Assembly: GCF_900199205.1 (NCBI RefSeq)
Contig: NZ_OBMJ01000001.1
Location: 4,715,001-4,779,000 of the forward strand
Direction: 5' to 3'
DNA: 64,000 nt
DNA from: Streptomyces sp. 1331.2
GTDB lineage: Bacteria; Actinomycetota; Actinomycetes; Streptomycetales; Streptomycetaceae
Numbering within the stretch: the first letter of the stretch is position 1; each line of letters opens with the position of its first letter. Position numbers and translations under genes: made by a program. The notes below the pieces were generated by a model that searched no databases, was not told the DNA's origin, and saw only the letters and a program-made list of their open reading frames with translations. This document shows positions 52,640 through 61,264 of the stretch, one piece after another.

Positions 52640-53395
52640 GTGCCCATCCCCGCCGACTGGCCCACCACCGAGGCCGAGGCACTCGCCGAACAGCAGCGGC
52701 TGCGCCCGCTCGTCCAGGCCCACGACGACACCGACGACCCCGACGACGGTACCGGTGTTCCGGGCGTCCCCGGCCGGCTGATCGCCGGCGTGGACGTCGC
52801 CTACGACGACGACCACGACCTCGTCGCCGCCGCAGCCGTCCTGCTCGACCGAGACACCCTGGAGGTCGTCGAACAGGCCACCGCCGTCGGCCGGATCGCC
52901 TTCCCCTACATCCCCGGGCTCCTCGCCTTCCGCGAACTCCCCGCCGTCCTCGACGCCCTGGCCGCCCTCACCCGCACCCCCGACACGGTCGTCTGTGACG
53001 GCTACGGCCTCGCCCACCCCCGCCGCCTCGGCCTCGCCAGCCACCTCGGCGTCCTCACCGGGCTGCGCACCCTCGGCGTCGCCAAGACCCCCTTCACCTT
53101 CGAGCACCACGAGCCCGACGCACCCCGCGGCTCCACCGCCCCGCTCACCGACCCCGCCACCGGCGAGGAAGTCGGCCGCGCCGTACGGACCCGCCCCGGC
53201 GTCAAACCCGTCTACGTCTCCGTCGGCCACCGGATCGACCTCGACACCGCCGTCCGCACCACCCTCCACCTCGCCTCCCGCTACCGCCTCCCCGAAACCA
53301 CCCGGCACGCCGACTCCCTCTGCCGCCGCGCCCTCGCCGAAGCCCTCGCCGAAGGCCGCGCCGAAGCCCACGACAGCCGGACGACCGCGAACTGA
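52640..53395 (+). CDS. nfi: Endonuclease V (deoxyinosine 3' endonuclease)
   Basis: The 251-residue enzyme cuts DNA near deoxyinosine. The metal-binding Asp is in AGVDVAYDDD, the hallmark PYIPGLLAFRELPA is complete, the second metal site is in VCDGYGLAHPRRLGLASHLG, and the conserved Lys is in GVAKTPF. An acidic insertion (HDDTDDPDDG) near residue 28 precedes the first strand. GTG 52640 follows a GGGGGA element. It starts a run of plus-strand genes into the type VII cluster, without obvious link. Confidence 0.92.
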   Translation: MPIPADWPTTEAEALAEQQRLRPLVQAHDDTDDPDDGTGVPGVPGRLIAGVDVAYDDDHDLVAAAAVLLDRDTLEVVEQATAVGRIAFPYIPGLLAFRELPAVLDALAALTRTPDTVVCDGYGLAHPRRLGLASHLGVLTGLRTLGVAKTPFTFEHHEPDAPRGSTAPLTDPATGEEVGRAVRTRPGVKPVYVSVGHRIDLDTAVRTTLHLASRYRLPETTRHADSLCRRALAEALAEGRAEAHDSRTTAN

Positions 53396-53492
53396 CCAAG
53401 CCCCGGGCGGGGTTCGGGCCCCGTGTGTTAGACATGAGACACCGGGGCCCGGCCCCGACCGCCAGGAACGGACGCACGGGGGAGGCGCCGCC

Positions 53493-53957
53493 ATGGGATC
53501 AGGGACCGGTACCGGAAGCACCGGTGGAACCGGATCGACCGGGGGAAGCGGACAGGGCTACCGCGTCGAAGTCGAACAGCTTCGTACCTTCGCCGGCCAA
53601 GTACGGCTCCTGCTCGCCGACTTCCAGAAACACGCCGACGGCAACGACACCCACGGGCGCAGCGGCCTCGGCAAGAACGCCTTCGGCACCTTCGCCGAAG
53701 CCACCGAGATCCACGGCCGCTACAGCACCATGCGGGACGCGCTGCGCGACGTCCTCAACCAGCTCCAGGAAGCCGTCGACGACGCCCAGCACAAGGCCGA
53801 ACTCACCGCCACCAACTACGAGGAACAGGACCAGCACACCGCCGGCAAGCTCAAACTCGGCGGCGACGGCTGGTCCGTGGAGAAGCCCTCGGCGAGCAGC
53901 CAGGCCGCCTACGAGAAGAACCTCACCCCGTCCCACCGCGGCAACGCCACCATCTAG
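53493..53957 (+). CDS. WXG100-type small protein, putative type VII secretion substrate
   Basis: The 154-residue protein has a Gly/Thr/Ser-rich start (GTGTGSTGGTGSTGGSG) and two long helices (about 22-50 and 60-125), the fold of ESX/WXG100 proteins, although the W-x-G turn itself is not present. The second helix is followed by NYEEQD, which fits the YxxxD/E signal of type VII substrates. GGAGG lies eight bases before ATG 53493. The next gene, 38 bases downstream, is a second such protein, so they may form a pair exported together. Confidence 0.7.
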   Translation: MGSGTGTGSTGGTGSTGGSGQGYRVEVEQLRTFAGQVRLLLADFQKHADGNDTHGRSGLGKNAFGTFAEATEIHGRYSTMRDALRDVLNQLQEAVDDAQHKAELTATNYEEQDQHTAGKLKLGGDGWSVEKPSASSQAAYEKNLTPSHRGNATI

Positions 53958-53995
53958 CCACCACCCGCCCGGCCACGAACGGAGGCGAACCGCCC

Positions 53996-55444
53996 ATGGT
54001 CTACACCGACTTCACCAAGTACAGCCACGCCCAGCTCCGCACGATGGCGCAGGCCCTCGACCCCGGCGCGGTGATGGCGGCCGGCGACCCCTGGCGAAAC
54101 GCCGCCGACACCCTCAAGCAGATCCGCCTCGCCCTCACCAAGGCCAGCACCGAAGCCGCCACCACCTGGGAAGGCACCACCAGCAACGCCTTCCACACCC
54201 GCATGCTCAACCTGGCCGCCAGCATCAACAACGCCGCCGCCTACGCCAACGACGCGGCCAACATCCTCCACAACGTCTCCGAGGCCATGGCCAAGGCCAA
54301 ACACGACATGCCCGAGGAACCCGGCAACTGGGACAGCTTCAAGGACCACGTCGCCGACGGCGTCTCCTCCCTCTTCGGCGACGGCGACGACGACCACATC
54401 CCCATCGCCAACCGCAAGAAGGCCGAAGCCGCCGCCATCATGCAGACCCTCGCCATGCACTACCGCATCGCGACCCCGGCCCTGAAGGCTCCACCGCCCT
54501 ACGACCCGAAGAAGCCGCCGGTGAATCCCGGCGGACGGGATGACTTCGACGACCAGACCCCGGGCGATCAGAGCGCAGTTGCCGCCGTGGGCGGCGTGAT
54601 GGCCGGTACGGGAGCAGGCAACCTGACCTCGGCCGGAGGCGTTGTGGGTAAATCCGCAGTTGCCCCTGCAGATCCCCGGGGCCGCAGCGTGAGCACCGGC
54701 GGGGCCGCTCCGAAGCCGTCGACAGTTTCACGAGGCACCCCGGTTCCATCGGAACCGGGGATCACGGGCGGGACGGTCAAGGCTACGGGGAAGCCCGGCC
54801 CCGCCAACTTCGGTGCAGGAACCGCTGTCGATGGTGTGACCATCGTTCCGCAGCCGATGACGGGCGGGTCAAAGCCGGCCGGAGTGACGGGTGCACCAAC
54901 CCTCATCGGATCCGGGCCTCAGATCGGCGCTGGTCCCACTTGGTTCGGGCTTGGAAAGGGAGAGCCAGTACCAGGGCTGTTCGGTGGCGGACGAGAGAAG
55001 CAGGTGGCCGTGGAGCGGGGGGTCAGTGGCCGAGGCGGCGAGCCGGTCGGCCCTGGATCCGGTCCGCGAGGATCCGCAAAGGCCGCTGAGGGTATCCATG
55101 GCGGAAGTCCCGGCGTAGCGGGCCCTGGAACCGCGCGGACAGGCGGAACGGTGGTCGGTAAGGGCGAGCCGGCGGTACCAGGAGGAAAGGTGCCGGTGAG
55201 GGAAGCGGCCCCGGGCGGCAAACGGGCCTTCACCGAGGGTGGGTCCGGTCTGGGGCAGCGCGGTCGGCTCCGGGCGGAGTCGGCGGGTGCCTCCGGGGCC
55301 GCAGCAGGCCCGGCAGTGCCGTTCGGCGGTGCTCACGGGCGCGCCGCGGACAAGGAGAAGGGGCGCACGCGACCGGACTACCTGGTGGAGGACGAGGAGA
55401 CCTGGGCGTCGGAGGAGGTCGCCAATCCCGACGTGGTGAAATGA
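53996..55444 (+). CDS. Long WXG100-domain protein, putative type VII secretion substrate
   Basis: The 482-residue protein has an N-terminal helical domain (about 1-165) with the WEG turn (TTWEGTTSNAFH) of the WXG100 family. The rest (about 170-470) is a Gly/Pro/Ala/Val-rich stretch that should be extended. It ends with PDYLVEDEETWAS, a C-terminal motif I recall from many Streptomyces WXG proteins and which fits YxxxD. GGAGG precedes ATG 53996. From about 54,480 the third-codon G+C bias falls compared with the neighbours. The role of the long tail is unknown. Confidence 0.75.
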   Translation: MVYTDFTKYSHAQLRTMAQALDPGAVMAAGDPWRNAADTLKQIRLALTKASTEAATTWEGTTSNAFHTRMLNLAASINNAAAYANDAANILHNVSEAMAKAKHDMPEEPGNWDSFKDHVADGVSSLFGDGDDDHIPIANRKKAEAAAIMQTLAMHYRIATPALKAPPPYDPKKPPVNPGGRDDFDDQTPGDQSAVAAVGGVMAGTGAGNLTSAGGVVGKSAVAPADPRGRSVSTGGAAPKPSTVSRGTPVPSEPGITGGTVKATGKPGPANFGAGTAVDGVTIVPQPMTGGSKPAGVTGAPTLIGSGPQIGAGPTWFGLGKGEPVPGLFGGGREKQVAVERGVSGRGGEPVGPGSGPRGSAKAAEGIHGGSPGVAGPGTARTGGTVVGKGEPAVPGGKVPVREAAPGGKRAFTEGGSGLGQRGRLRAESAGASGAAAGPAVPFGGAHGRAADKEKGRTRPDYLVEDEETWASEEVANPDVVK

Positions 55445-55536
55445 CCCTGGTCCTCAGGAGACCAGGTGATTCGATCAGGGCCCTCGCGGTTGATGGACCA
55501 CGAGGGTTGCCGCTGTGCTGAGTGGGGTGACCGGCC

Positions 55537-56724
55537 TTGGGTGACTGGCAGCTTCGGCGTGGGATGGCTGCGCTGGCGGCAGGGGGTCTGGTCGCCGCGA
55601 TCGGAACAGGCCCGGCCTGTGCGGACAGCGCCCGTGACGCGCAGTGGGTGTTGTCCGACTATCGAGCCAGTAGCGTGTTGTGGCCGGAATCGCAGGGCAA
55701 CGGTGTCACGGTCGCCGTCATCGACAGCGGTGTCATGAAGGACCACCAGGACCTGGTCGGCCAGGTCGTCGCCGGTGCGGACTTCACTGGCGAAGGCACT
55801 GACGGCACGGTCGACAAGGACGGCCACGGAACCGGGATGGCGAGCCTTGTCGCCGGTCATGGCCACGGTGACAACGCCGGGATCATGGGATTGGCCCCGA
55901 AGGCCAAGATCCTTCCGGTCCGGGTGAGTTGGAGCACTGAGGGTGCGATGGCACAGAGTGGCTTGGCCAAGGGCATCCGGTTCGCCGTTGACCATGGCGC
56001 CAAGGTGATCAACATGTCGATCGGCGGCTACTCGGGGACCGACCAGGAGACCAGAACGGCGGTCAAGTATGCCGTCGACCACGATGTGGTCCTCGTGGCG
56101 TCGACCGGAAACAGCGGACAGCAAGCTGCCCCCGTCGAGTACCCGGCCGCGTATCCGGGAGTGGTGGCGGTCGGTGCGGTCGACCGGCAGGGACACCTGT
56201 GGGAGAAATCCACCTACGGACCGGAGACCACACTGGCGGGCCCTGGGGCGGAGATCTACCGGGCAAGTGCGAAGTCCTCAACGGGGTACGGGGTCGCCAA
56301 CGGTACCTCGGATGCCTCTGCCTATGTGTCCGCCACTGCCGCACTGATTCGGGCGAAGAATCCGAATCTGTCGGCCGGGCAGGTGATCAATCGGATGATC
56401 AAGTCGGCTACGCCCGCCTCGGACGGAGCGACGGTGCCGAACGACCGGTACGGGTATGGGATCCTCGACCCCGCTAAGGCGTTGGCGGCGAATCCGGGTG
56501 TGGACAACGGGCCCCGTGAGAATCCGTTGGTGGGGCGGCACGAATCGCAGGGCGCGCCGCCGGCTGATGATTCGACGGACGAGGCTGTGGCGCCAGGAGC
56601 GGACGGCGGGGGGAGCAGCGGAAGCGGGACGGCTGTTGTCGTCGGGGCGGCGGCCGCCGGAGGGGTGCTCGTGCTGGGGCTGTCGGTGTTTGCGGTGGTG
56701 CGGGGGCGGCGGAGGCGGTGGTGA
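55537..56724 (+). CDS. Mycosin-like subtilisin protease (S8), membrane anchored
   Basis: The 395-residue protein has a signal peptide (cleavage near ACA-DS, about residue 29), an S8 domain with Asp63 (VAVIDSGV), His97 (DGHGTGMASLVAG), oxyanion Asn (ASTGNSG) and Ser258 (NGTSDASAYVSATAAL), a linker, and one C-terminal helix (VVVGAAAAGGVLVLGLSVFAVV) with an RGRRRRW tail. This is the layout of MycP mycosins, which belong to type VII secretion systems. TTG 55537 follows a GGGGTGA; ATG 55564 is an alternative. The EccB/C/D/E genes are not in the window. Confidence 0.85.
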   Translation: MGDWQLRRGMAALAAGGLVAAIGTGPACADSARDAQWVLSDYRASSVLWPESQGNGVTVAVIDSGVMKDHQDLVGQVVAGADFTGEGTDGTVDKDGHGTGMASLVAGHGHGDNAGIMGLAPKAKILPVRVSWSTEGAMAQSGLAKGIRFAVDHGAKVINMSIGGYSGTDQETRTAVKYAVDHDVVLVASTGNSGQQAAPVEYPAAYPGVVAVGAVDRQGHLWEKSTYGPETTLAGPGAEIYRASAKSSTGYGVANGTSDASAYVSATAALIRAKNPNLSAGQVINRMIKSATPASDGATVPNDRYGYGILDPAKALAANPGVDNGPRENPLVGRHESQGAPPADDSTDEAVAPGADGGGSSGSGTAVVVGAAAAGGVLVLGLSVFAVVRGRRRRW

Positions 56725-56875
56725 GTGGCGCCGGTCGGGATCGGTCGACGACGGCGATGGCGAGGTCGGCGGGGGCGGGGGCGGGGGGCATGCGCCGGTG
56801 GGCTGGCAGCATTTCGGCGGCGGCTGGCGGCATTGCCGCTGGTGGGGTGGCTGCGGTGGCCGCCATGCTGGGCCC

Positions 56876-57445
56876 ATGAGCACTTCTGAGAACACCGCTG
56901 GCGCTGCCGCCGGGGAGATCGTCCCCGACACCAAGGACTGGACGTGGGTGCTGGAACGCCGGTGCCCGGACTGCGGGTTGGACACCCCCGGGGTGGTGCG
57001 CGAGGACGTGGCGGGGATGATCCGGGCCAATGCGGCGGGCTGGCTGGCGGTGCTGGCCGGGGAGGAGGACGGGCTGCGCCGCCGGCCGGAGGCGGGCGTC
57101 TGGTCGGAGCTGGAGTACGCGTGCCACGTCCGGGACGTCTTCCGGCTGTTCGACGTCCGGCTGGGCCTGATGCTGGACCTGGACGACCCGGTGTTCCCGA
57201 ACTGGGACCAGGACGGGACGGCCGTCGCCGAGCGGTACGGCGAGCAGCAGCCGAAGGTGGTGGCGGCGGAGTTGGCGGAGGCCGCGGAGGCGCTGGCCGC
57301 GGCCTTCGAGCGGGTGGCCGGCGAGCAGTGGCAGCGGACCGGGAACCGCAGTGACGGGGCGCGGTTCACGGTGGAGTCGTTCGCCCGGTACCTGATCCAC
57401 GACCCGGTGCATCACCTGTACGACGTCACGGGCGAGCGGGTCTGA
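56876..57445 (+). CDS. DinB-family protein
   Basis: The 189-residue protein has an N-terminal extension ending in RRCPDCGLDTP and a four-helix DinB-like bundle with histidines placed to bind one metal: ACHVRDVF and HDPVHHLYDV. Family members include thiol-dependent transferases (mycothiol or bacillithiol linked) and damage-inducible proteins. The particular reaction cannot be read. It starts 151 bases after the mycosin gene and is not clearly in the same operon. Confidence 0.85.
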   Translation: MSTSENTAGAAAGEIVPDTKDWTWVLERRCPDCGLDTPGVVREDVAGMIRANAAGWLAVLAGEEDGLRRRPEAGVWSELEYACHVRDVFRLFDVRLGLMLDLDDPVFPNWDQDGTAVAERYGEQQPKVVAAELAEAAEALAAAFERVAGEQWQRTGNRSDGARFTVESFARYLIHDPVHHLYDVTGERV

Positions 57446-57484
57446 GGCGTCCGGGGACGAGCCCGGGACGGGCGGCGCGCGGGG

Positions 57485-57925
57485 TCACCAGCCGGAGGCC
57501 TCGTGCAGCATGGTGCGGCGCAGTCGCCCGGCCACGCTGGCGGCGTCGGTGCCGATGACGTCGGCGATCTCGGGGGCGGCGAGGCCGACGACGTAGTGCA
57601 GGATCGCCAGGTCGTCGTCGGCCGGGTGGCGGTCCGGGGCCGCGGGTGCCCGGTGGGTGTGGTCGGCGACGATGCCGCGCAGGATCTCCCAGGCGTGCGC
57701 GGTCGGGTTGGCGCTTCCCATCAACTCGCGCCAGTGCACCGCGATTTCGGCGAAGGCCTGCTGGACGGCGGCGGCCGCGGTGCTGTGCTCGGTCAGCCAC
57801 ACCCGCGCGTAGCTGAGGTACCGGGGGCGGTGGAGTTCGCAGAACGCGGTGAACTCCAGTGGTACGTCCTCCGGCTCGCCGGGCCCCGGGGGTGGTCCGG
57901 CGGAAGTCGTGTGACGGTTGGTCAT
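57485..57925 (-). CDS. Short sigma-70-like protein
   Basis: The 146-residue protein resembles ECF sigma factors without a full region 2: FCELHRPRYLSYARVWLTEHSTAAAAVQQAFAEIAVHW (region 2-like) and ILHYVVGLAAPEIADVIGTDAASVAGRLRRTML (region 4-like helix-turn-helix). The -35-binding helix is plausible, while the conserved region 2 promoter-melting residues are sparse. It may be a regulator that has lost sigma activity. ATG 57925 is chosen; a longer frame from 58228 is low-complexity. Confidence 0.65.
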   Translation of the reverse strand: MTNRHTTSAGPPPGPGEPEDVPLEFTAFCELHRPRYLSYARVWLTEHSTAAAAVQQAFAEIAVHWRELMGSANPTAHAWEILRGIVADHTHRAPAAPDRHPADDDLAILHYVVGLAAPEIADVIGTDAASVAGRLRRTMLHEASGW

Positions 57926-58461
57926 CTCGTCTTCTCGGAAAGGGAGATGGGTTTCTGACGGTCGATCATCTGTGCTCACTCTACGGTAGGCCCTCGGTGC
58001 GCTGGGTGACCAATCCGATGGAATGCCCGGAACCTGCCGCCGCCCGGCCGGTTCCGGTGCGACCGGGAGCGGAGGGGCGGCGGGGCGGACGGGCAGGGGG
58101 CCGACGGGGAGCCGGCGCGGGGCCGGCGGTACGGTGCTGCGCAGTGGTGCGTGGAGCGTAGGTGCGAGCGTGTCGCGGCTGGTCAGAGGGTGTGGACGGC
58201 TTCGGCTGCAAGGCAGTTGATGTGCCACCGTAGGCGTTCCGACGGCGGACGTCCACGCCTACGGCGCGAACCCGCGCCCGCACTACCGCCCTCACAACCG
58301 CGCGCACGATCATGGCGTCGATCACCACGGTCCCGGGCGTGGCGACGGGCGGGGGTGTGCGGCCCCGGCTGCCAATGGCTCCGTGCCGCTCGACCGTGCC
58401 CCGGCGGCCTGGACCCGCGTGCGGCCGACCGGGGCGGGGGGACGGGCGGTGTGTCCGACCG
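57926..58461. other. Gene-free region with a nested inverted repeat
   Basis: A 536-bp gap between two minus-strand genes. CCGTAGGCGT (58228-58237) and ACGCCTACGG (58255-58264) are perfect 10-bp arms around an inner TCCG-ACGG-CGGA hairpin, forming a strong compound stem. It may end the transcript of the gene to the right (58462-59088) or be a regulatory element. No frame has convincing coding bias. Confidence 0.5.
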
Positions 58462-59088
58462 TCAGGAGGTCGTCCGGGCCTCCGCGGGGGAGATCCGGTC
58501 GGCGGCGGTGTCCCGTTCGACCTGGGTGGGGAAGGCCTCGACGGCCCGCCGTCGGGCCGCCTGCACGGCGGTCGCCGCCGCTGCGGCCGCAGTCGCCGCA
58601 GCGGCGGCCTCCTCGCGCTCGCACCGGTGTGCCGCACCCCCGGCGTGCGGACCGGCCGCGTGCGCGCCGGCCGCGTGCACGCCAGGGGTGTGCGCACCGG
58701 CCGGGTGCGCACCCGCGGCGCCGTGCCCGCCGGCGGCCCGCCCCGCCGCTCGTCGCCGCCGGCCGAGGGCGGCCCGGGCGGCGTGTTCCTCGGCCGCCTG
58801 TCTAGCGGCGAGGTAGGCCTGCACCGCTGCCATGCCGTAAACCGGCTGGATGAGCTGGTGGCCCTTGAAGAACGGCCTGGCCGGGGCGAATCCGGCGGCG
58901 ACCACGAGGTCGCGGATCTCTGCTATCTCCGCCTCGCTGCGGGCGGTGAAGCGGACCTCCCAGCCCTTCTTGTACGTATGGCCCTTCTCGCCGCTGCGGC
59001 GCGCCGGGTCCGGGCGGCGGACGTATCCGGGCAGGCGGCCGAGGCGGAGCTGGGCCGCGCGGAGGCCGGCGGTCTCGTCACGTGACAT
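58462..59088 (-). CDS. Hypothetical protein with His-Ala-Gly repeats
   Basis: The 208-residue protein has a compact N-terminal domain (about 1-95: RLGRLPGYVRRPDPARRSGEKGHTYKKGWEVRF, RDLVVAAGFAPARPFFKGHQLIQPVYG) and a long Ala-rich second half with repeats like GAHPAGAHTPGVHAAGAHAAGPHAGGAAH. The His spacing of about five residues could bind metal, or it is slippage-derived. I do not recognise the family. Confidence 0.65.
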   Translation of the reverse strand: MSRDETAGLRAAQLRLGRLPGYVRRPDPARRSGEKGHTYKKGWEVRFTARSEAEIAEIRDLVVAAGFAPARPFFKGHQLIQPVYGMAAVQAYLAARQAAEEHAARAALGRRRRAAGRAAGGHGAAGAHPAGAHTPGVHAAGAHAAGPHAGGAAHRCEREEAAAAATAAAAAATAVQAARRRAVEAFPTQVERDTAADRISPAEARTTS

Positions 59089-59343
59089 GACGTAAGCCTA
59101 GGCAATCCTTGGGGTGCGATTGACGCTTGGGGGCTCCTCGCCGTATGTGGTTGGTCACTCTGGGTCAGGCAACCAGGCTGGCAATCGTTTTCGATCAGGT
59201 ATGACAACCTGATGAGCGTCAATTACTCCAAATGAGTGAGGGTATGAGGACTTTAGTGCGGGCTGGTCCCGGTTTCGCGACGGTTGGGTAACAGTGCGTC
59301 AGCCTTTCGGTCGCAGGTCCGGGTGGTTGGGGATGGTGTCGGC

Positions 59344-60348
59344 ATGAGCTACCGGATTCCCTCGCCGCCGCCGTCCCTGGAGGAACTGGCGCAGCGTCAG
59401 CAGAACGTCGTCACCGCGAGTCAGCTCCGCGCCCGGGGCGTGCCGGCCCGGGTCATCACCGGGCACTGCCGCCGGGGCGGCCCCTGGCAGCGACTGCTGC
59501 CCAGGGTCTACCTGCTGCAGTCCGAGGAGCCCACCCCGGAGCAGCGGATCTGGGCCGCGCTGCTGTACGCCGCGCAGAACGGCCGTGAGGAGGGCCGCCG
59601 CGAGGGCGCGGTGATCACCGGTGCGGCCGCGCTCGCGCTGTACGGCTTCGCCGCCGTGCCCCGGCTGCCCGCGGTGACGGGGGTGGACGTCCTGGTGCCC
59701 CGTCAGCGTCGCCTGAAGGACGTCGGCGCGGTGCGGATCCGGCGCACCGAAAGGGAGTTGGTGGCCCGCTCGGTGCACGGCCTGGCCTGTGCGCCGGTGG
59801 CCCGGGCGGTCGCGGACGCGCTGGGCGAGTGGACGGCGGACCCGCAGGCTGCGGCGCCGGTGCGCGAGGTGCTGCGGGAGGCCGTCGCGCGGCCGGAGAA
59901 CCGGTGCACGGTACGGGAATTGGTGGCGGAGCTGACCGAGTCCGGGCTGACCGCCGAACCCCGGGTGCGGGCCGCGCTGGACGAACTCCTCGCCGCCGAG
60001 CGGGACGCGGTGCTGGAGCGGGTCGGCCACCTGGTGGACGAGTGGCTGCTGCCCGCCCCGCTGAGCGCCCCCGAACTGCGGATGTGCGGCGGCACCTACA
60101 TCGGTGTGCCGGACCTCTACTGGCCGGAGCGCGGCGTCGCGGTGGAGGTGGACTCCGACCTGCGCTGCGTCAGCGAGGGCGAGGCCGCCTGGGTACGCGG
60201 CGGCCAGCACCGGATGGAGTACCTGGGCATCCGCGTGGTGTACGTCTCCGGTGCCCGGCTGGCCGCCGACCCGGACGCGGTCGGCGGCGAGCTGCGCGAG
60301 GCGTACCAGGCCGGGGGCACGGACGTGGTGGAGCTGCTGGTGGTCTGA
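59344..60348 (+). CDS. AbiEi-like antitoxin/DUF559-type protein without toxin partner
   Basis: The 334-residue protein has a winged-helix start (ELAQRQQNVVTASQLRARGVPARVITGHCRRGGPWQRLLPRVYLL) as in AbiEi-family type IV antitoxins. Its C-terminus has a restriction-endonuclease-like fold (VPDLYWPERGVAVEVDSDLR), as in very-short-patch/DUF559 proteins, with Asp and Glu positions that could be catalytic. No AbiEii nucleotidyltransferase lies next to it. ATG 59344 is chosen. The 255-bp upstream gap contains TCAGGT-ATGACA-ACCTGA (59195-59212), a possible operator in an A/T-rich patch. Confidence 0.75.
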   Translation: MSYRIPSPPPSLEELAQRQQNVVTASQLRARGVPARVITGHCRRGGPWQRLLPRVYLLQSEEPTPEQRIWAALLYAAQNGREEGRREGAVITGAAALALYGFAAVPRLPAVTGVDVLVPRQRRLKDVGAVRIRRTERELVARSVHGLACAPVARAVADALGEWTADPQAAAPVREVLREAVARPENRCTVRELVAELTESGLTAEPRVRAALDELLAAERDAVLERVGHLVDEWLLPAPLSAPELRMCGGTYIGVPDLYWPERGVAVEVDSDLRCVSEGEAAWVRGGQHRMEYLGIRVVYVSGARLAADPDAVGGELREAYQAGGTDVVELLVV

Positions 60349-60396
60349 GCCGGGGGTGTCGCCGGGCCGGATGCCGCCAGGCCGGGCCGGAAGGCG

Positions 60397-60987
60397 CTAG
60401 GACCGGACCACCGGGGTGCCGACCAGCTCGACGCCGGCCGCCCGCAGCTCCTCCAGCGCGGCGGAGGTGGTCTCCGCGGCCACCCCGGCGGTGAGGTCCA
60501 GCAGGACGCGGGTGGTGAAGCCCGCCCGGGCCGCGTCCAGCGCGGTCGCCCGCACGCAGTGGTCGGTGGCGATGCCCACCACGTCGACCTCGTCGACCTG
60601 CCGCTCGCGCAGCCACTCCACCGGGCCGCGGTTGTTCTCGTCCAGCCCCTCGAAGCCGCTGTACGCCGCCGAGTAGGCGCCCTTGTCGAAGACCGCCTCG
60701 ACCGCGCCGGAGATGACGGCGGGCGCGAAGTTGGGGTGGAAACCCACGCCCTCGGTGCCGGCCACGCAGTGCGACGGCCAGCTGTCGACGTAGTCCGGCT
60801 GGGTGGAGAAGTGGTCGCCCGGGTCGATGTGGTGGTCGCGGGTGGCGAGGATGTGCTGGTAGCCGGGGGAGGACTCGGCGATGAGGTCGGTGATGGCGGC
60901 GGCCACCTCGGCGCCGCCGGCGACGGCCAGGCTGCCGCCCTCGCAGAAGTCGTTCTGCACGTCGACGACGATCAGTGCCCGGTGCAT
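60397..60987 (-). CDS. pncA: Nicotinamidase / isochorismatase-family hydrolase
   Basis: The 196-residue enzyme converts nicotinamide to nicotinate. The catalytic triad is visible: Asp in VDVQNDF, Lys in FDKGAYSAAYSGFEG, and Cys in IATDHCVRATALDA. The metal site DHHIDPGDHF matches nicotinamidases more than isochorismatases. ATG 60987 is chosen over 60996 because GAGG lies nine bases before it. The product feeds the pncB enzyme, encoded 278 bases away on the same strand. Confidence 0.92.
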   Translation of the reverse strand: MHRALIVVDVQNDFCEGGSLAVAGGAEVAAAITDLIAESSPGYQHILATRDHHIDPGDHFSTQPDYVDSWPSHCVAGTEGVGFHPNFAPAVISGAVEAVFDKGAYSAAYSGFEGLDENNRGPVEWLRERQVDEVDVVGIATDHCVRATALDAARAGFTTRVLLDLTAGVAAETTSAALEELRAAGVELVGTPVVRS

Positions 60988-61206
60988 GGCTCGCATCCTC
61001 GGATGTCGGGGGCCCGCGGGAGGCGGCGCCCCGGTGGGGGAGCCCTCGGGAGTACTCGGCCCGGCTGTGCGGGACTCGGGGGGTTCTCGGGGAGCTCCGG
61101 GGAACTCTACGGCTGACTCTAGGGAGTGCTGCGCGGGGGCGGAAGCCCCCGGGGGCCGGTCCGGTGGCCGGGCCGGGGCCTGCGTTCGGGCCCGCCGGCC
61201 CGGCCG

Positions 61207-61256
61207 GGCCGGCGAGGGTCAGGCCCGGCCGACGGGGGTCAGGCCCGGCCGGCGGG
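61207..61256. repeat. 20-bp tandem repeat, 2.5 copies
   Basis: Units at 61207-61226 and 61227-61246 differ at few positions; 61247-61256 is a partial third. Each contains GGTCAGGCCC. It lies just past the pncB stop, between pncB and pncA. Confidence 0.8.
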
Positions 61257-61264
61257 ACCGGGGG

